Part shown: positions 9,906-19,127 of the stretch, piece by piece
Position numbering within the stretch: position 1 is the first letter of the stretch
How the letters are laid out: the number at the start of each line of letters is the position of its first letter
From: Clostridium sp. Cult3
GTDB taxonomy: Bacteria; Bacillota; Clostridia; Tissierellales; Tepidimicrobiaceae
Assembly: GCF_021655115.1 (NCBI RefSeq)
Contig: NZ_PPXY01000023.1
Span: 1-64,000 of the forward strand
DNA: 64,000 bases
Direction of reading: 5' to 3'
Made by a program: the position numbers and the translations under genes
The notes under the pieces: generated by a model
Databases searched by the model: none
The model's input: only the letters and a program-made list of their open reading frames with translations
Told to the model about the DNA's origin: nothing

Positions 9906-12900
9906 TCAAATATTAAAAAGGCTAATTTGATTGCTTTCAGGTAAATTAGATAGACATCCATGTTCTCTCAAAGCTTCTAAAGCTGGTTTACTCACCTTTG
10001 CTCTGGTCACTAAATCTTCTATAGATAAGAACTCTGCTATATTACGTTCTTCAACAATCTTTCTAGCAACTGTTTCGCCAACGCCTTCTAAGCTTTTAAG
10101 AGGCGGTAAAATTCCCTTGTCACCAATCAAAAATTTATCGCTATGAGAATTATATAGATGAACTTTTTCAAAATTTAGTTCTCTAGCATACATTTCTTGA
10201 ACCACTTCTAATACAGTCAATTGATTTCTCTCCTTGGCAGTTAATTCATTGTAAGTACTCTCTAATTCTTTAATCCTATCATCAACAACACCTTTTCCCT
10301 GTAAAACCAAGTGAGCATCAAAATCTTGAGCTTTCGTAGTAAAGTAAGTTGCATAAAATGCTTCCGGATAATGAACCTTAAAATAAGCAATTCTAAAAGA
10401 CATCATTACATAAGCAGCTGCATGGGCTTTAGGAAACATATACTTTATCTTTTTGCAGGAATCAATATACCACTCTGGTACATTGGAGGACCTCATATAA
10501 TCCTCTTCTTCTTCAGATAATCCTCTTCCCTTTCTTACTTTCTCCATTATCTTAAAAGATGTTTTCTTATCTAGTCCTGAATAGATTAAATATAACATGA
10601 TGTCGTCCCTAGTAGAAATAACCTGGCTTAAAGAAGCTGTACCATTTCTTACAAGATTTTGGGCATTATTTAACCATACATCTGTTCCATGGGACAGACC
10701 GCTAATTCTAACTAATTCTGAAAATGTACTTGGTTGAGTGTCAACAAGCATTTGTCTAACAAACCTAGTACCAAACTCAGGAATGCCCAAAGTACCAACT
10801 TCAGTGTTTATTGTTTTGGGTTCGATACCTAATGGTTCAGTACTAGTAAATAATTTCATAGTTTCTTCATCATCTAATGGGATATCCTTCGGCTCTACTC
10901 CTGTAATATCTTCTAGCATCCTAATTATCGTCGGAACATCATGGCCTAATATATCCAATTTAAGTATTCTACCACTGATAGAATTGTAATCGAAATGAGT
11001 GGTTATTACTCCTGACTTCTTATCATCGGCTGGATACTGAATTGGCGTAAAATCATATATGTCTTTATATTTTGGTACGATCATAACACCACCTGGATGT
11101 TGTCCCGAAGTCCGTTTTATACCAGTACAACCTGCAACTAATCTATTGATCTCCGCTGGGTGAACGCTTATGCCCTTTTGTTCGTGGTACTTCTTTACAA
11201 ACCCATAGGCTGTTTTTTCAGCAATAGTACCAATAGTCCCTGCCCTAAAAACATATCCTTCACCAAATAATTCTTCTGTATACTTATGGGCATTGGGCTG
11301 ATATTCTCCAGCAAAGTTTAAATCTATATCCGGCTCTTTATCTCCTTCAAACCCCAGAAAAACTTCAAAAGGAATGTCATGACCATCCTTGTTTAGTTTA
11401 GTGCCGCATTTTGGACACTCCTTATCTGGTAGGTCTATACCAGAGCCTATAGACCCATCTTCAATAAATTCGCTATATTTACATTTTGAACATACATAAT
11501 GTGGAACAAGAGGGTTTACTTCAGTGATACCACTCATAGTTGCTACAAAAGATGAACCGACAGATCCCCTAGAACCAACAAGATATCCATCCTCCATCGA
11601 CTTCCATACCAGTTTTTGTGCAATTATATACATTACAGCATATCCATTGTCTATTATGGAGTTCAGTTCTCTATCTAGTCTTTTCTTAACAATATCTGGT
11701 AAAGGATCGCCGTATATTTCTACAGCCCTTTTATAGGTTATTTCCTTTAATTCCTCATCTGCTCCTTCAATAATTGGTGGGTAGGTACCATCTGGAATTG
11801 GCTTGATATCTTCTATTTCATCAGCTAGTATATTAGAATTCTTTATTACCACTTCCTCTGCTTTTTTCTTCCCTAGGTAATCAAATTCCTCTAACATTTC
11901 ATCTGTAGTTTTTAAAAATAGTGGTGGTTGAAAATCTGCATCGGAATAGCCTTGCCCTGTCATTAATATTCTTCTATATATTTCGTCTTCTGGATCTAAA
12001 AAATGTACATCACCAGTAGCTACCACCGGCTTATTAAATTTATCACCTAACTCTACAATTCGTTGATTAATTTCCCTTAATTCATCTTCGTTTTTGACAA
12101 GCCCATTTCTTAACAAGTGCATATTATTGCCTATAGGCTGTATTTCTAAATAATCGTAGAAACTTACAATGTTCTTTATTTCATTAAAATCTTTGTTTTT
12201 AAGGATTGCACTATATAGTTCTCCAGCTTCACATGCACTTCCAATTATTAGACCTTCCCTGTACTCAGATAATAAGGATTTAGGTATTCGGGGTCTTCTA
12301 TAAAAAAAGTTTAAATGTGATTTAGAAATAAGTTTATATAGATTTTTTAATCCTTCCTGATTTTTTGCTAGTATAATTATGTGATAGGGTCTCTCTTTGG
12401 AAATATCCTTATTAGCCGACAGTTTGTTTATTTGACAAAAATCATCAATATTATTCTCATCTAACATAGCCATACACTTAAGAAAAATCTCTGCAGTGGC
12501 TTTTGCGTCATCCACAGCTCTGTGATGGTTGACTAAGCTTACATTTAGATGTTTTGCAACTACATCAAGTCTATGCCTTTTCAGTTGAGGAAATAAGGCT
12601 CTAGTAAGTTCTAATGTGTCAATGATTGGATTTTCTAAAGATTTTTCAAGTCTTAAGAAACCTTCTCTTAAGAAACCTATATCAAAAGAAGCATTGTGGG
12701 CTACCAATACTGAATCTTGGATAAACTTTTTAAAATCTGGTAAAACTTCTTCTATCTTGGGTTTGTTAGCAACCATTTCATCGGTAATGCCAGTAAGTTT
12801 TACTATATTATTTGGAATTGGCCTTTCTGGGTTAATTAGTTGACTATACTCATCTATAATATTACCATCTTTTATTTTTACTGCTCCAATTTCCGTTATT

Positions 12901-14192
12901 CTGTCATTAGTAGGGGATAGGCCTGTGGTCTCAATATCAAATACTACATAGGTATTATAAACTTCATCTTCGTTATAATTAGTTATAATTGGTTTGTTGT
13001 CGTTGATTAAGTATCCCTCTACCCCATATATAATTTTAAGCCCTAATTCTGCACCCGCTTCCATAGCTTCAGGGAATCCTTGTACTACACCGTGGTCCGT
13101 AATTGCTATAGCTTTATGACCCCATTTTTTAGCCCTTTTAGCTAGTTTTTTGAAGCTAGTTATACCATCCATGGAGCTCATTTGAGTATGTAGATGGAGT
13201 TCAACACGCTTCTTCTCAAAAGTATCCATTCTTTCTTCTTTTTCCAATAAGTTTAATGATTTTAGCATTAAAACAAGATGTTTGGAGAAATTATCAAATA
13301 TTATATCTCCTTCCACCTTTACATATAAATCTTCCTTAACATTTGCAATAAACTCATCAAATTGTTTTTCCGTTAAAAACACCTTAATAGTCATAGAATC
13401 CGTTAAGTCTGTAATGTTAAAGGTTACTAATTTCCTATTACCTCTAATATCTCTAGTTTCTAGGTGGAATATTTCACCAACAATTACAGCTGTCCCCGTC
13501 TCAGTTGTAATATCCTTTATTTTCATAGGTTCCTCACGGATCTTCTTGCCAAATACGTAGTCTCCACTGGTAACCAATGTTTTATTGTTTTTTTTCTTTT
13601 CTGTATCATTTTTAATATTTTTTATGGTTTCTAAAGAGATTATCTTTTCTTCTTCTATAGTCTTCTTAATTATCTCATCACCATTTTCTAAAATCTTTGA
13701 ATTGTCCAATATTACATCTAAATCTATTTTAAATTCATCCATTAATTTCTTTTTGATTTTTAATGGAATCTTGTTATTTTCCAACGCATAATTAATAACC
13801 CTATTAGTTACATGGATCACAATAGAATTATCTATAATATGAAAATCCAATTCTTCAATCCAAGAACTACTTGAAGGAATCTCTTTTTCAATAAAATATA
13901 AAATATTTTCCCAATATACATCCATAATGTTTTCAATGCTACTGTCAATCTCATATTCTATCATCAGTAATAAATTAAATTCATCAAATCTAGATTTCAA
14001 CACATTTTCTATATTATCTAAAACTTTCTCACTAACAATTTTATTTGAGCATAATATTACCTCAATAGTATAAGTGCTCATATAAACCTTAACATTTTTG
14101 ATAAATAAAGAATCTATCTCGTAATCTATTGATATATTATTTCTTGCCAATAGTTGTGATAGTTGTAGGTTTTGAGTTTTTTGTTGTTTCAT
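9906..14192 (-). CDS. polC: DNA polymerase III alpha subunit, Gram-positive PolC type
   Basis: The replicative polymerase with built-in proofreading, about 1,428 residues. Order of domains: N-terminal domains I-II (1-220), OB fold (about 225-320), the start of the PHP domain (VELHLHTQMSSMDG near 335), the inserted DnaQ-like exonuclease (VVFDIETTGLSP near 418, HNASFDIGFL and HHRAVDDAKAT), the rest of PHP, then the polymerase with the zinc-binding CSKC/CPKC pair and the catalytic EPDIDLNF, and C-terminal duplex- and clamp-binding parts ending in QISLFNI. The ATG at 14192 is chosen because GGGGAGG lies 6 bases upstream; the longer reading starts inside the mgtC-like gene. A terminator follows. 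Confidence 0.98.
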   Translation of the reverse strand: MKQQKTQNLQLSQLLARNNISIDYEIDSLFIKNVKVYMSTYTIEVILCSNKIVSEKVLDNIENVLKSRFDEFNLLLMIEYEIDSSIENIMDVYWENILYFIEKEIPSSSSWIEELDFHIIDNSIVIHVTNRVINYALENNKIPLKIKKKLMDEFKIDLDVILDNSKILENGDEIIKKTIEEEKIISLETIKNIKNDTEKKKNNKTLVTSGDYVFGKKIREEPMKIKDITTETGTAVIVGEIFHLETRDIRGNRKLVTFNITDLTDSMTIKVFLTEKQFDEFIANVKEDLYVKVEGDIIFDNFSKHLVLMLKSLNLLEKEERMDTFEKKRVELHLHTQMSSMDGITSFKKLAKRAKKWGHKAIAITDHGVVQGFPEAMEAGAELGLKIIYGVEGYLINDNKPIITNYNEDEVYNTYVVFDIETTGLSPTNDRITEIGAVKIKDGNIIDEYSQLINPERPIPNNIVKLTGITDEMVANKPKIEEVLPDFKKFIQDSVLVAHNASFDIGFLREGFLRLEKSLENPIIDTLELTRALFPQLKRHRLDVVAKHLNVSLVNHHRAVDDAKATAEIFLKCMAMLDENNIDDFCQINKLSANKDISKERPYHIIILAKNQEGLKNLYKLISKSHLNFFYRRPRIPKSLLSEYREGLIIGSACEAGELYSAILKNKDFNEIKNIVSFYDYLEIQPIGNNMHLLRNGLVKNEDELREINQRIVELGDKFNKPVVATGDVHFLDPEDEIYRRILMTGQGYSDADFQPPLFLKTTDEMLEEFDYLGKKKAEEVVIKNSNILADEIEDIKPIPDGTYPPIIEGADEELKEITYKRAVEIYGDPLPDIVKKRLDRELNSIIDNGYAVMYIIAQKLVWKSMEDGYLVGSRGSVGSSFVATMSGITEVNPLVPHYVCSKCKYSEFIEDGSIGSGIDLPDKECPKCGTKLNKDGHDIPFEVFLGFEGDKEPDIDLNFAGEYQPNAHKYTEELFGEGYVFRAGTIGTIAEKTAYGFVKKYHEQKGISVHPAEINRLVAGCTGIKRTSGQHPGGVMIVPKYKDIYDFTPIQYPADDKKSGVITTHFDYNSISGRILKLDILGHDVPTIIRMLEDITGVEPKDIPLDDEETMKLFTSTEPLGIEPKTINTEVGTLGIPEFGTRFVRQMLVDTQPSTFSELVRISGLSHGTDVWLNNAQNLVRNGTASLSQVISTRDDIMLYLIYSGLDKKTSFKIMEKVRKGRGLSEEEEDYMRSSNVPEWYIDSCKKIKYMFPKAHAAAYVMMSFRIAYFKVHYPEAFYATYFTTKAQDFDAHLVLQGKGVVDDRIKELESTYNELTAKERNQLTVLEVVQEMYARELNFEKVHLYNSHSDKFLIGDKGILPPLKSLEGVGETVARKIVEERNIAEFLSIEDLVTRAKVSKPALEALREHGCLSNLPESNQISLFNI

Positions 14193-14206
14193 ATCTAGCC
14201 TCCCCT

Positions 14207-14881
14207 TCAACTTCTATGGGATACTTCTATTATGTTTTCAATACTCATAATGGAGTTAAGTAAATTGTATTTAATATTCGGTTCCTTCATTGCTATTTCA
14301 AGATCAATCTCTATTAAATTATCGTCTTTATGCTCGTAATCAATGCTCAATATATTAGCATCGTAGTTGCCGAGAATCTGACCAATTCTCCCAACTTGTC
14401 CAGGTTTGTCAATAGAGATTATACTAAGAGAAAAAATATGATAGCCCTTCGGCCTAATTCTTTTACCTGCCTTTTGAAAAACCATTAAGGTAATAACTAC
14501 CAAGGCTGTGGTGAGTATAGCTCCTAGATAAAAACCTGCGCCTACTGCTAGTCCAATAGTAGCAACAACCCACAAACTGGCAGCCGTCGTCAGGCCTGTT
14601 ACTATACCACTATCTCTACGCAAAATAGTCCCAGCACCTAAAAACCCAATACCACTTATTACTTGCGCTGATAATCTATCAGAATAATATCCACCTTCAA
14701 TACTAGTAAACATTGAATTTAAATATAGTGATAATAGCATTACCAACGTAGAACCTAAAGATACTAACATATGGGTTCTCAATCCTGCAGGTTTTTTTGT
14801 ACTTTCCCTATCTAAACCAATAAAGCCTGATAGTATTATGGAAACCACAAGTCTAGTAACAACCTGTTTATTATTTAGCAT
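14207..14881 (-). CDS. MgtC/SapB family membrane protein with C-terminal ACT-like domain
   Basis: A 224-residue inner-membrane protein. The N-terminal half has four to five hydrophobic segments and the MgtC family motifs GFIGLDRESTKKPAGLRTHMLVSLG (split here into its parts GLDRE and AGLRTHMLV), GIGFLGAGTI and GLTTAASLW. The C-terminal 65 residues resemble the ACT-like soluble domain found in longer MgtC/YhiD proteins (IDKPGQVGRIGQILG). MgtC proteins are linked to magnesium limitation and ATPase control in pathogens, but for this subgroup the function is unknown. It occupies the place between ispG and polC where proS usually sits in Firmicutes, which is unusual. Confidence 0.85.
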   Translation of the reverse strand: MLNNKQVVTRLVVSIILSGFIGLDRESTKKPAGLRTHMLVSLGSTLVMLLSLYLNSMFTSIEGGYYSDRLSAQVISGIGFLGAGTILRRDSGIVTGLTTAASLWVVATIGLAVGAGFYLGAILTTALVVITLMVFQKAGKRIRPKGYHIFSLSIISIDKPGQVGRIGQILGNYDANILSIDYEHKDDNLIEIDLEIAMKEPNIKYNLLNSIMSIENIIEVSHRS

Positions 14882-14904
14882 AAAAACACCCTTCTACAGA
14901 ATAT

Positions 14905-15954
14905 TTAAAGGTTTTCTATTTCTTTAATCAGTTCGTCTATTAAATTTTCTTCCTTTACTTTTCTGATAATCTCGCCTTTTTTAAATATCAATCCTTCTCC
15001 TTGTCCTCCTGCAATACCTATATCCGCTTCCCTAGCTTCACCAGGTCCATTTACAGGGCAGCCCATAATTGCTACCTTTAGAGGTTTTTTAATGTGCTCT
15101 AGTCGCTTTTCTGCATTATCTACTAATTTAAAAAGATCTATATTTGTCCTGCCACAGGTAGGGCATGATATGATCTCAACTCCTTCCTCTAATAGGCCTA
15201 ATGATCTTAGGATCTCCTTTCCTACTTTTACCTCTTCTAATGGATCTCCTGTTAAGGATATTCTGATAGTATCTCCAATTCCCATGGAAAGCAAAGTACC
15301 AATGCCAACAGCCGATTTTATTGTGCCTCTCCATATTGGGCCAGCTTCAGTAACTCCTAAGTGCAAGGGATAATTAATGATTTCAGATATTTTTTCATAG
15401 GTTTTAATAGTCAAAGGTACAGAACTAGCCTTTAGAGATATTTTCATATTTTCGTAGTTTAAGTTTTCGAGTAATCTTATCTGTTCTAATGCACTATATA
15501 CCATAGCATTCTCGTTTACTCCACCATATTTATCTAGATATTCTTTTTTTATAGAACCAGAGTTTACTCCTATCCTTATTGGCACTTCTCTTTCTTTGCA
15601 AGCACTGACAACCTCCCTTACTCTAGTCTCTGAACCAATATTACCAGGATTTATCCTTAGGCAATCAGCGCCATTTTCAACAGCTGCAATGGCTAATCTA
15701 TAATCAAATTGTATATCAGCAACAAAAGGTATCCTTATGTTTTCTTTAATCTTCCTCACAGCTTTTGCATCTTCTAAATCCGTTATAGCTCCGCGGATAA
15801 TATCACAACCCGCCTCTTCTAATTTATTAATTTGACTTACCGTACTCACTATATCTTTAGTACTGGTGTTAGTCATGGATTGAACTGTAATGGGACTCCC
15901 CCCACCAACTGCCACATTGCCTACCATGATTTTCTTAGTCTTTTTTCTTTCCAT
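14905..15954 (-). CDS. ispG: 4-hydroxy-3-methylbut-2-en-1-yl diphosphate synthase (IspG/GcpE)
   Basis: Catalyses the penultimate step of the MEP isoprenoid pathway, converting MEcPP to HMBPP with a 4Fe-4S cluster. The 349-residue bacterial form shows the TIM-barrel part (VQSMTNTSTKDI, ADIQFDYRLA, LRINPGNIG) and the C-terminal cluster domain with cysteines in SCPTCGRTNIDL and GCPVNGPGEA. Its presence means the organism runs at least the late MEP pathway. It is 4 bases from rseP. The dxr gene that makes the pathway's second enzyme is not in its usual place next to this gene. Confidence 0.97.
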   Translation of the reverse strand: MERKKTKKIMVGNVAVGGGSPITVQSMTNTSTKDIVSTVSQINKLEEAGCDIIRGAITDLEDAKAVRKIKENIRIPFVADIQFDYRLAIAAVENGADCLRINPGNIGSETRVREVVSACKEREVPIRIGVNSGSIKKEYLDKYGGVNENAMVYSALEQIRLLENLNYENMKISLKASSVPLTIKTYEKISEIINYPLHLGVTEAGPIWRGTIKSAVGIGTLLSMGIGDTIRISLTGDPLEEVKVGKEILRSLGLLEEGVEIISCPTCGRTNIDLFKLVDNAEKRLEHIKKPLKVAIMGCPVNGPGEAREADIGIAGGQGEGLIFKKGEIIRKVKEENLIDELIKEIENL

Positions 15955-15958
15955 TAAA

Positions 15959-16984
15959 TCACCTTCTAAATAGATTAAATCTAATAATATCTGAATAAGT
16001 AACAGCTATCATCAAAACAATTAACAAAGCAAAACCTACAAAGTGGATAAACCCTTCCTTTTCGGGGTCTATTGGTTTACCCCTGATTATCTCAATAATC
16101 AAAAATATGATCCTACTTCCATCTAAAGCTGGTATAGGTAAAAGGTTGAAAAAACCCAAATTAACGCTAATAAATCCAAGCAAATATAATAAGTTTACAA
16201 TGCCATATTTAGCTGTTTCACCTATGGCATATATAACACCAACAGGACCAGAAAGATCCTTAGTGCTTACCTGCCCCCTAAAAGCCATCCTAATAAATTC
16301 AAACATGAGCTTTAGCATAGATCCAGTCTTTTGAAAACCACCCTTTATAGACGATGAAAAAGATTTATGGAGTTCTGGTACTATACCAATAATGGTCCTT
16401 TCTTCCTCATTTGTTTCAGGCTTTATAGTATACTTTATACTTTCTCCATGCCGTAATAGTACTATGGTCATATCTTCACCAGGAATAGATTTGCTTATTT
16501 CATCAACAACACTATCCCAATTATTAGTTTCTTTATCATTTATACTTAATATCTGGTCCCCACTTTGTATACCAATTTTTTCTGCTGGTGACTCCTCGAT
16601 GGTTTCCAAAATGGTGGTGGTTGGCATACCCATACTATATGATACAATAGAAAATACAATTATTGCCAACACAAAATTCATAATTGCCCCAGCTGCTACA
16701 ACTGCTATTCTAGATGGAGCCGAAACTTTGCTAAAACTCCTTGGATCATCAGAATTTTCATCTTCGCCTTCCATACTTACATACCCACCTATAGGCAAAG
16801 CTCTAATGGTATACTTTGTTTCTCCCTTTTTCTTTTGAAATATCTTTGGCCCCATGCCAATAGAGAATTCATTAACTTTTATACCGACTAATTTTGCAAC
16901 TATAAAATGTCCAAATTCATGAAATAATATTACCATCAAAAAGACAAATATTGCCGCTATTGCTGTTAGCAATTTAATCACCAC
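15959..16984 (-). CDS. rseP: Site-2 membrane metalloprotease RseP
   Basis: A 341-residue intramembrane zinc protease. The N-terminal transmembrane segment carries HEFGH at residues 22-26, and the second metal-binding motif is in LPIPALDGSRI near residue 280. A single PDZ domain (about 115-195) lies between. Four transmembrane helices are visible. In relatives it cleaves anti-sigma factors and signal peptides in the membrane. It sits between cdsA and ispG; in most Firmicutes dxr would lie immediately upstream, but only 8 bases separate it from cdsA. Confidence 0.96.
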   Translation of the reverse strand: MVIKLLTAIAAIFVFLMVILFHEFGHFIVAKLVGIKVNEFSIGMGPKIFQKKKGETKYTIRALPIGGYVSMEGEDENSDDPRSFSKVSAPSRIAVVAAGAIMNFVLAIIVFSIVSYSMGMPTTTILETIEESPAEKIGIQSGDQILSINDKETNNWDSVVDEISKSIPGEDMTIVLLRHGESIKYTIKPETNEEERTIIGIVPELHKSFSSSIKGGFQKTGSMLKLMFEFIRMAFRGQVSTKDLSGPVGVIYAIGETAKYGIVNLLYLLGFISVNLGFFNLLPIPALDGSRIIFLIIEIIRGKPIDPEKEGFIHFVGFALLIVLMIAVTYSDIIRFNLFRR

Positions 16985-16992
16985 CTATTTTT

Positions 16993-17772
16993 TTACAATA
17001 TAAACCAATTTACATAATAATAAACAAGAGGAGCTGTAAACAATATACTATCAAATCGATCCAATACCCCACCATGTCCAGGTATTATGAAACCAAAGTC
17101 CTTAATATTGGAGATTCTTTTGATTTTAGATGCTGATAAATCTCCTAATTGAGCCATTATACTTCCTATTATAGATAGTGGTATTAGTTTCCAAATATGT
17201 TCTAATTTTAAGTATTTAGCAAATATATAGGTCAATAATACAGGCCCTAATATCCCCCCTAAAGAACCTTCTATAGTCTTGTTGGGACTGAGATTAGGAC
17301 ATAACTTTTTCTTACCAAATAGATTCCCAAATACATAGGCAGAAGTATCCGTCCCCCAAGCTATGATAAATACTAACCATATATATATGCTTCCACCTAA
17401 ATATAGGATATGCTGGAATAAGAAAGGTATGTAAAAAATCCCGAAAAAAGTTATACTAATATCATAAAAGGTCTTATTATTAATGAATATTAGTGATATT
17501 AATAGTGCTATTATGGAAAAATACAATATAAACATCAAAGAAAACCTCTCGTAATCTAACCAGTGGAACAAAAATAATACACAACTTATATATCCTATAG
17601 GTTTTATCGGAGATACATCTTGGCCCTCAATGGCATTATAAAACTCTCTTAAACCAATTATGGATAATAGAAAGGTAAAATAGGCCATGAGAACTCCACC
17701 TTTTGAAGCTACTAATACCGTTAATAGAACTAAAATTAAACCAGTAACCGTTCTCATTAATAATTCTTTCAC
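16993..17772 (-). CDS. cdsA: Phosphatidate cytidylyltransferase
   Basis: Forms CDP-diacylglycerol from phosphatidic acid and CTP, the branch point of phospholipid synthesis. The 259-residue protein has about seven to eight hydrophobic helices and the C-terminal family signature GDLSASKIKRISNIKD followed by PGHGGVLDRFDS, with the conserved Ser, Lys and Asp residues. It begins directly after the uppS stop, so the two genes are probably translationally coupled, and ends 8 bases before rseP. Confidence 0.96.
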   Translation of the reverse strand: MKELLMRTVTGLILVLLTVLVASKGGVLMAYFTFLLSIIGLREFYNAIEGQDVSPIKPIGYISCVLFLFHWLDYERFSLMFILYFSIIALLISLIFINNKTFYDISITFFGIFYIPFLFQHILYLGGSIYIWLVFIIAWGTDTSAYVFGNLFGKKKLCPNLSPNKTIEGSLGGILGPVLLTYIFAKYLKLEHIWKLIPLSIIGSIMAQLGDLSASKIKRISNIKDFGFIIPGHGGVLDRFDSILFTAPLVYYYVNWFIL

Positions 17773-18516
17773 TTAAATTCCTCCAAATCTTCTGTTTCTT
17801 TTTTGATAGTCAATAATGGCTCTGTACAAATGTTCTTCTTTAAAATCAGGCCAGTAAATATCCGAAAACCAAAATTCCGTATAGGCTATTTGATATAACA
17901 TGAAATTACTTAATCTCAATTCACCACTTGGCCTTATTAATAAATCTGGATCTGGTATATTTTTAGTATATAGGTAATTGGAAAAAGTTTCTGTATTTAT
18001 ATCCTCTTCATCTATTTTACCCATTTTTATATCTTCTAAAATATTCATTACTCCACGGAGAATTTCATCCCTACCTCCATAATTTAATCCAATATTAAGA
18101 ATCATGTTCGTATTGTTTTTTGTTTTTTCTACGGCTTTTTCTACTTCTTGCCTAGGAACTTTGGGTAGTTTACTAATATCTCCCATAGTTTGAATCCTTA
18201 CATTATTTTTGTGTATTCTATCCAGCTCACTTCTTATATATTGAACTAGTAGTTTCATAAGTCCATCGATTTCATCTTTTGGTCGTTTCCAATTCTCAGT
18301 TGAAAAAGCATATAGGGATAGATATTTTATATCAAGCTTTTCAGCCACCTCCACAATTTCAATTACACGCTTCATTCCTTCTTGATGACCTGCAGTTCTA
18401 GGTAAAAATCTTTTCTTTGCCCATCTTCCATTACCATCCATAATAATTGCCACATGATTAGGGATATTGTTTATATCTATCTTATTTTTTAGTTCTAATA
18501 GTTCCTTTTTGTTCAT
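17773..18516 (-). CDS. uppS: Undecaprenyl diphosphate synthase
   Basis: A cis-prenyltransferase making the C55 lipid carrier for cell-wall synthesis. The 247-residue protein shows HVAIIMDGNGRWAKKR near residue 22, GMKRVIEIV, LYAFSTENWKRP, the GLNYGGRDEI segment and the PDLLIRPSGELRLSNFML motif. Length is typical. The ATG is preceded 7 bases upstream by an unusual run of seven G residues acting as the ribosome-binding site, itself just behind a terminator-like hairpin, so expression may be attenuated or slip-prone. Confidence 0.96.
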   Translation of the reverse strand: MNKKELLELKNKIDINNIPNHVAIIMDGNGRWAKKRFLPRTAGHQEGMKRVIEIVEVAEKLDIKYLSLYAFSTENWKRPKDEIDGLMKLLVQYIRSELDRIHKNNVRIQTMGDISKLPKVPRQEVEKAVEKTKNNTNMILNIGLNYGGRDEILRGVMNILEDIKMGKIDEEDINTETFSNYLYTKNIPDPDLLIRPSGELRLSNFMLYQIAYTEFWFSDIYWPDFKEEHLYRAIIDYQKRNRRFGGI

Positions 18517-18523
18517 GATACTG

Positions 18524-18530
18524 CCCCCCC
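18524..18530 (-). promoter_or_regulatory. Homopolymeric G7 ribosome-binding site of uppS
   Basis: Seven consecutive G on the minus strand sit exactly where a Shine-Dalgarno sequence is expected, 7 bases before the uppS ATG. No GGAGG-like sequence is nearby. Such a tract can change length by slippage and so alter translation, but this is inference from sequence alone. Confidence 0.6.
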
Positions 18531-18562
18531 ATCATCAAAAACCCCTTCCAAATCAGAAGGGG
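18531..18562 (-). terminator. Terminator-like hairpin between frr and uppS
   Basis: CCCCTTC (18542-18548) pairs with GAAGGGG (18556-18562) around a 7-base loop and is followed on the minus strand by TTTTTGATGATG. It has the form of an intrinsic terminator 5 bases past the frr stop. Only about 25 bases separate its U tract from the uppS ATG, too few for an ordinary promoter, so it probably acts as a leaky terminator that lowers uppS-to-polC expression. Confidence 0.75.
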
Positions 18563-18567
18563 AAAAC

Positions 18568-19125
18568 TTAAATCTCCAGTAATTCTTCTTCTTTTTTGTC
18601 GGTTATTTTGTCTATTTCTTCTATGAATCTATCTGTTATCTTTTGCATTTCATCTTCAGCTAACTTTCTCTCATCCTCGCTTATTTCTTTATCTTTCTCC
18701 ATTTTCTTAATTGTATCATTGGACTCTCTTCTCGTATTTCTTATTGCAATTTTTGCATTTTCTGCATTTTTTCTAACAAGTTTTACTAATTCCTTTCTCC
18801 TTTCCTCAGTAAGCATTGGGATTGGTAATCTGATCAACTTGCCATCATTTGATGGATTTAATCCTAGATCCGACTTCAATATTTCTTTTTCAATTGCTGG
18901 AATTAAATTTACATCCCATGGCTTAATAACCAACAATCTTGGTTCTGGTGCTGAAACACTGGCCACTTGATTCAAAGGCGTATTGGTACCATAATAATCC
19001 ACAGTAATCTTGTCCAATAAAGCTGGATTTGCTCTTCCCGCCCTAATCCCCTGAAGTTCTTCTTGATAAACAGCTATCGTTCTTTTCATCTTTTCCTCTG
19101 CTTCCTTATGAATATCTAAATACAT
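18568..19125 (-). CDS. frr: Ribosome recycling factor
   Basis: A 185-residue protein that, with EF-G, splits post-termination ribosomes. The L-shaped two-domain fold is reflected in the long coiled-coil ends ([32 protein letters not shown] at the start, read here as its parts [12 protein letters not shown] and the C-terminal [14 protein letters not shown]) and the middle domain containing [20 protein letters not shown]. Length is exactly typical. GGAGG lies 7 bases before the ATG. It follows pyrH with 2 bases between, the usual pair. Confidence 0.98.
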   Translation of the reverse strand: MYLDIHKEAEEKMKRTIAVYQEELQGIRAGRANPALLDKITVDYYGTNTPLNQVASVSAPEPRLLVIKPWDVNLIPAIEKEILKSDLGLNPSNDGKLIRLPIPMLTEERRKELVKLVRKNAENAKIAIRNTRRESNDTIKKMEKDKEISEDERKLAEDEMQKITDRFIEEIDKITDKKEEELLEI

Positions 19126-19127
19126 AT

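Noticed and set aside
14193-14210. Apparent overlap of polC with the mgtC-like gene
   Set aside because: The overlap disappears when polC starts at the ATG with GGGGAGG 6 bases upstream.
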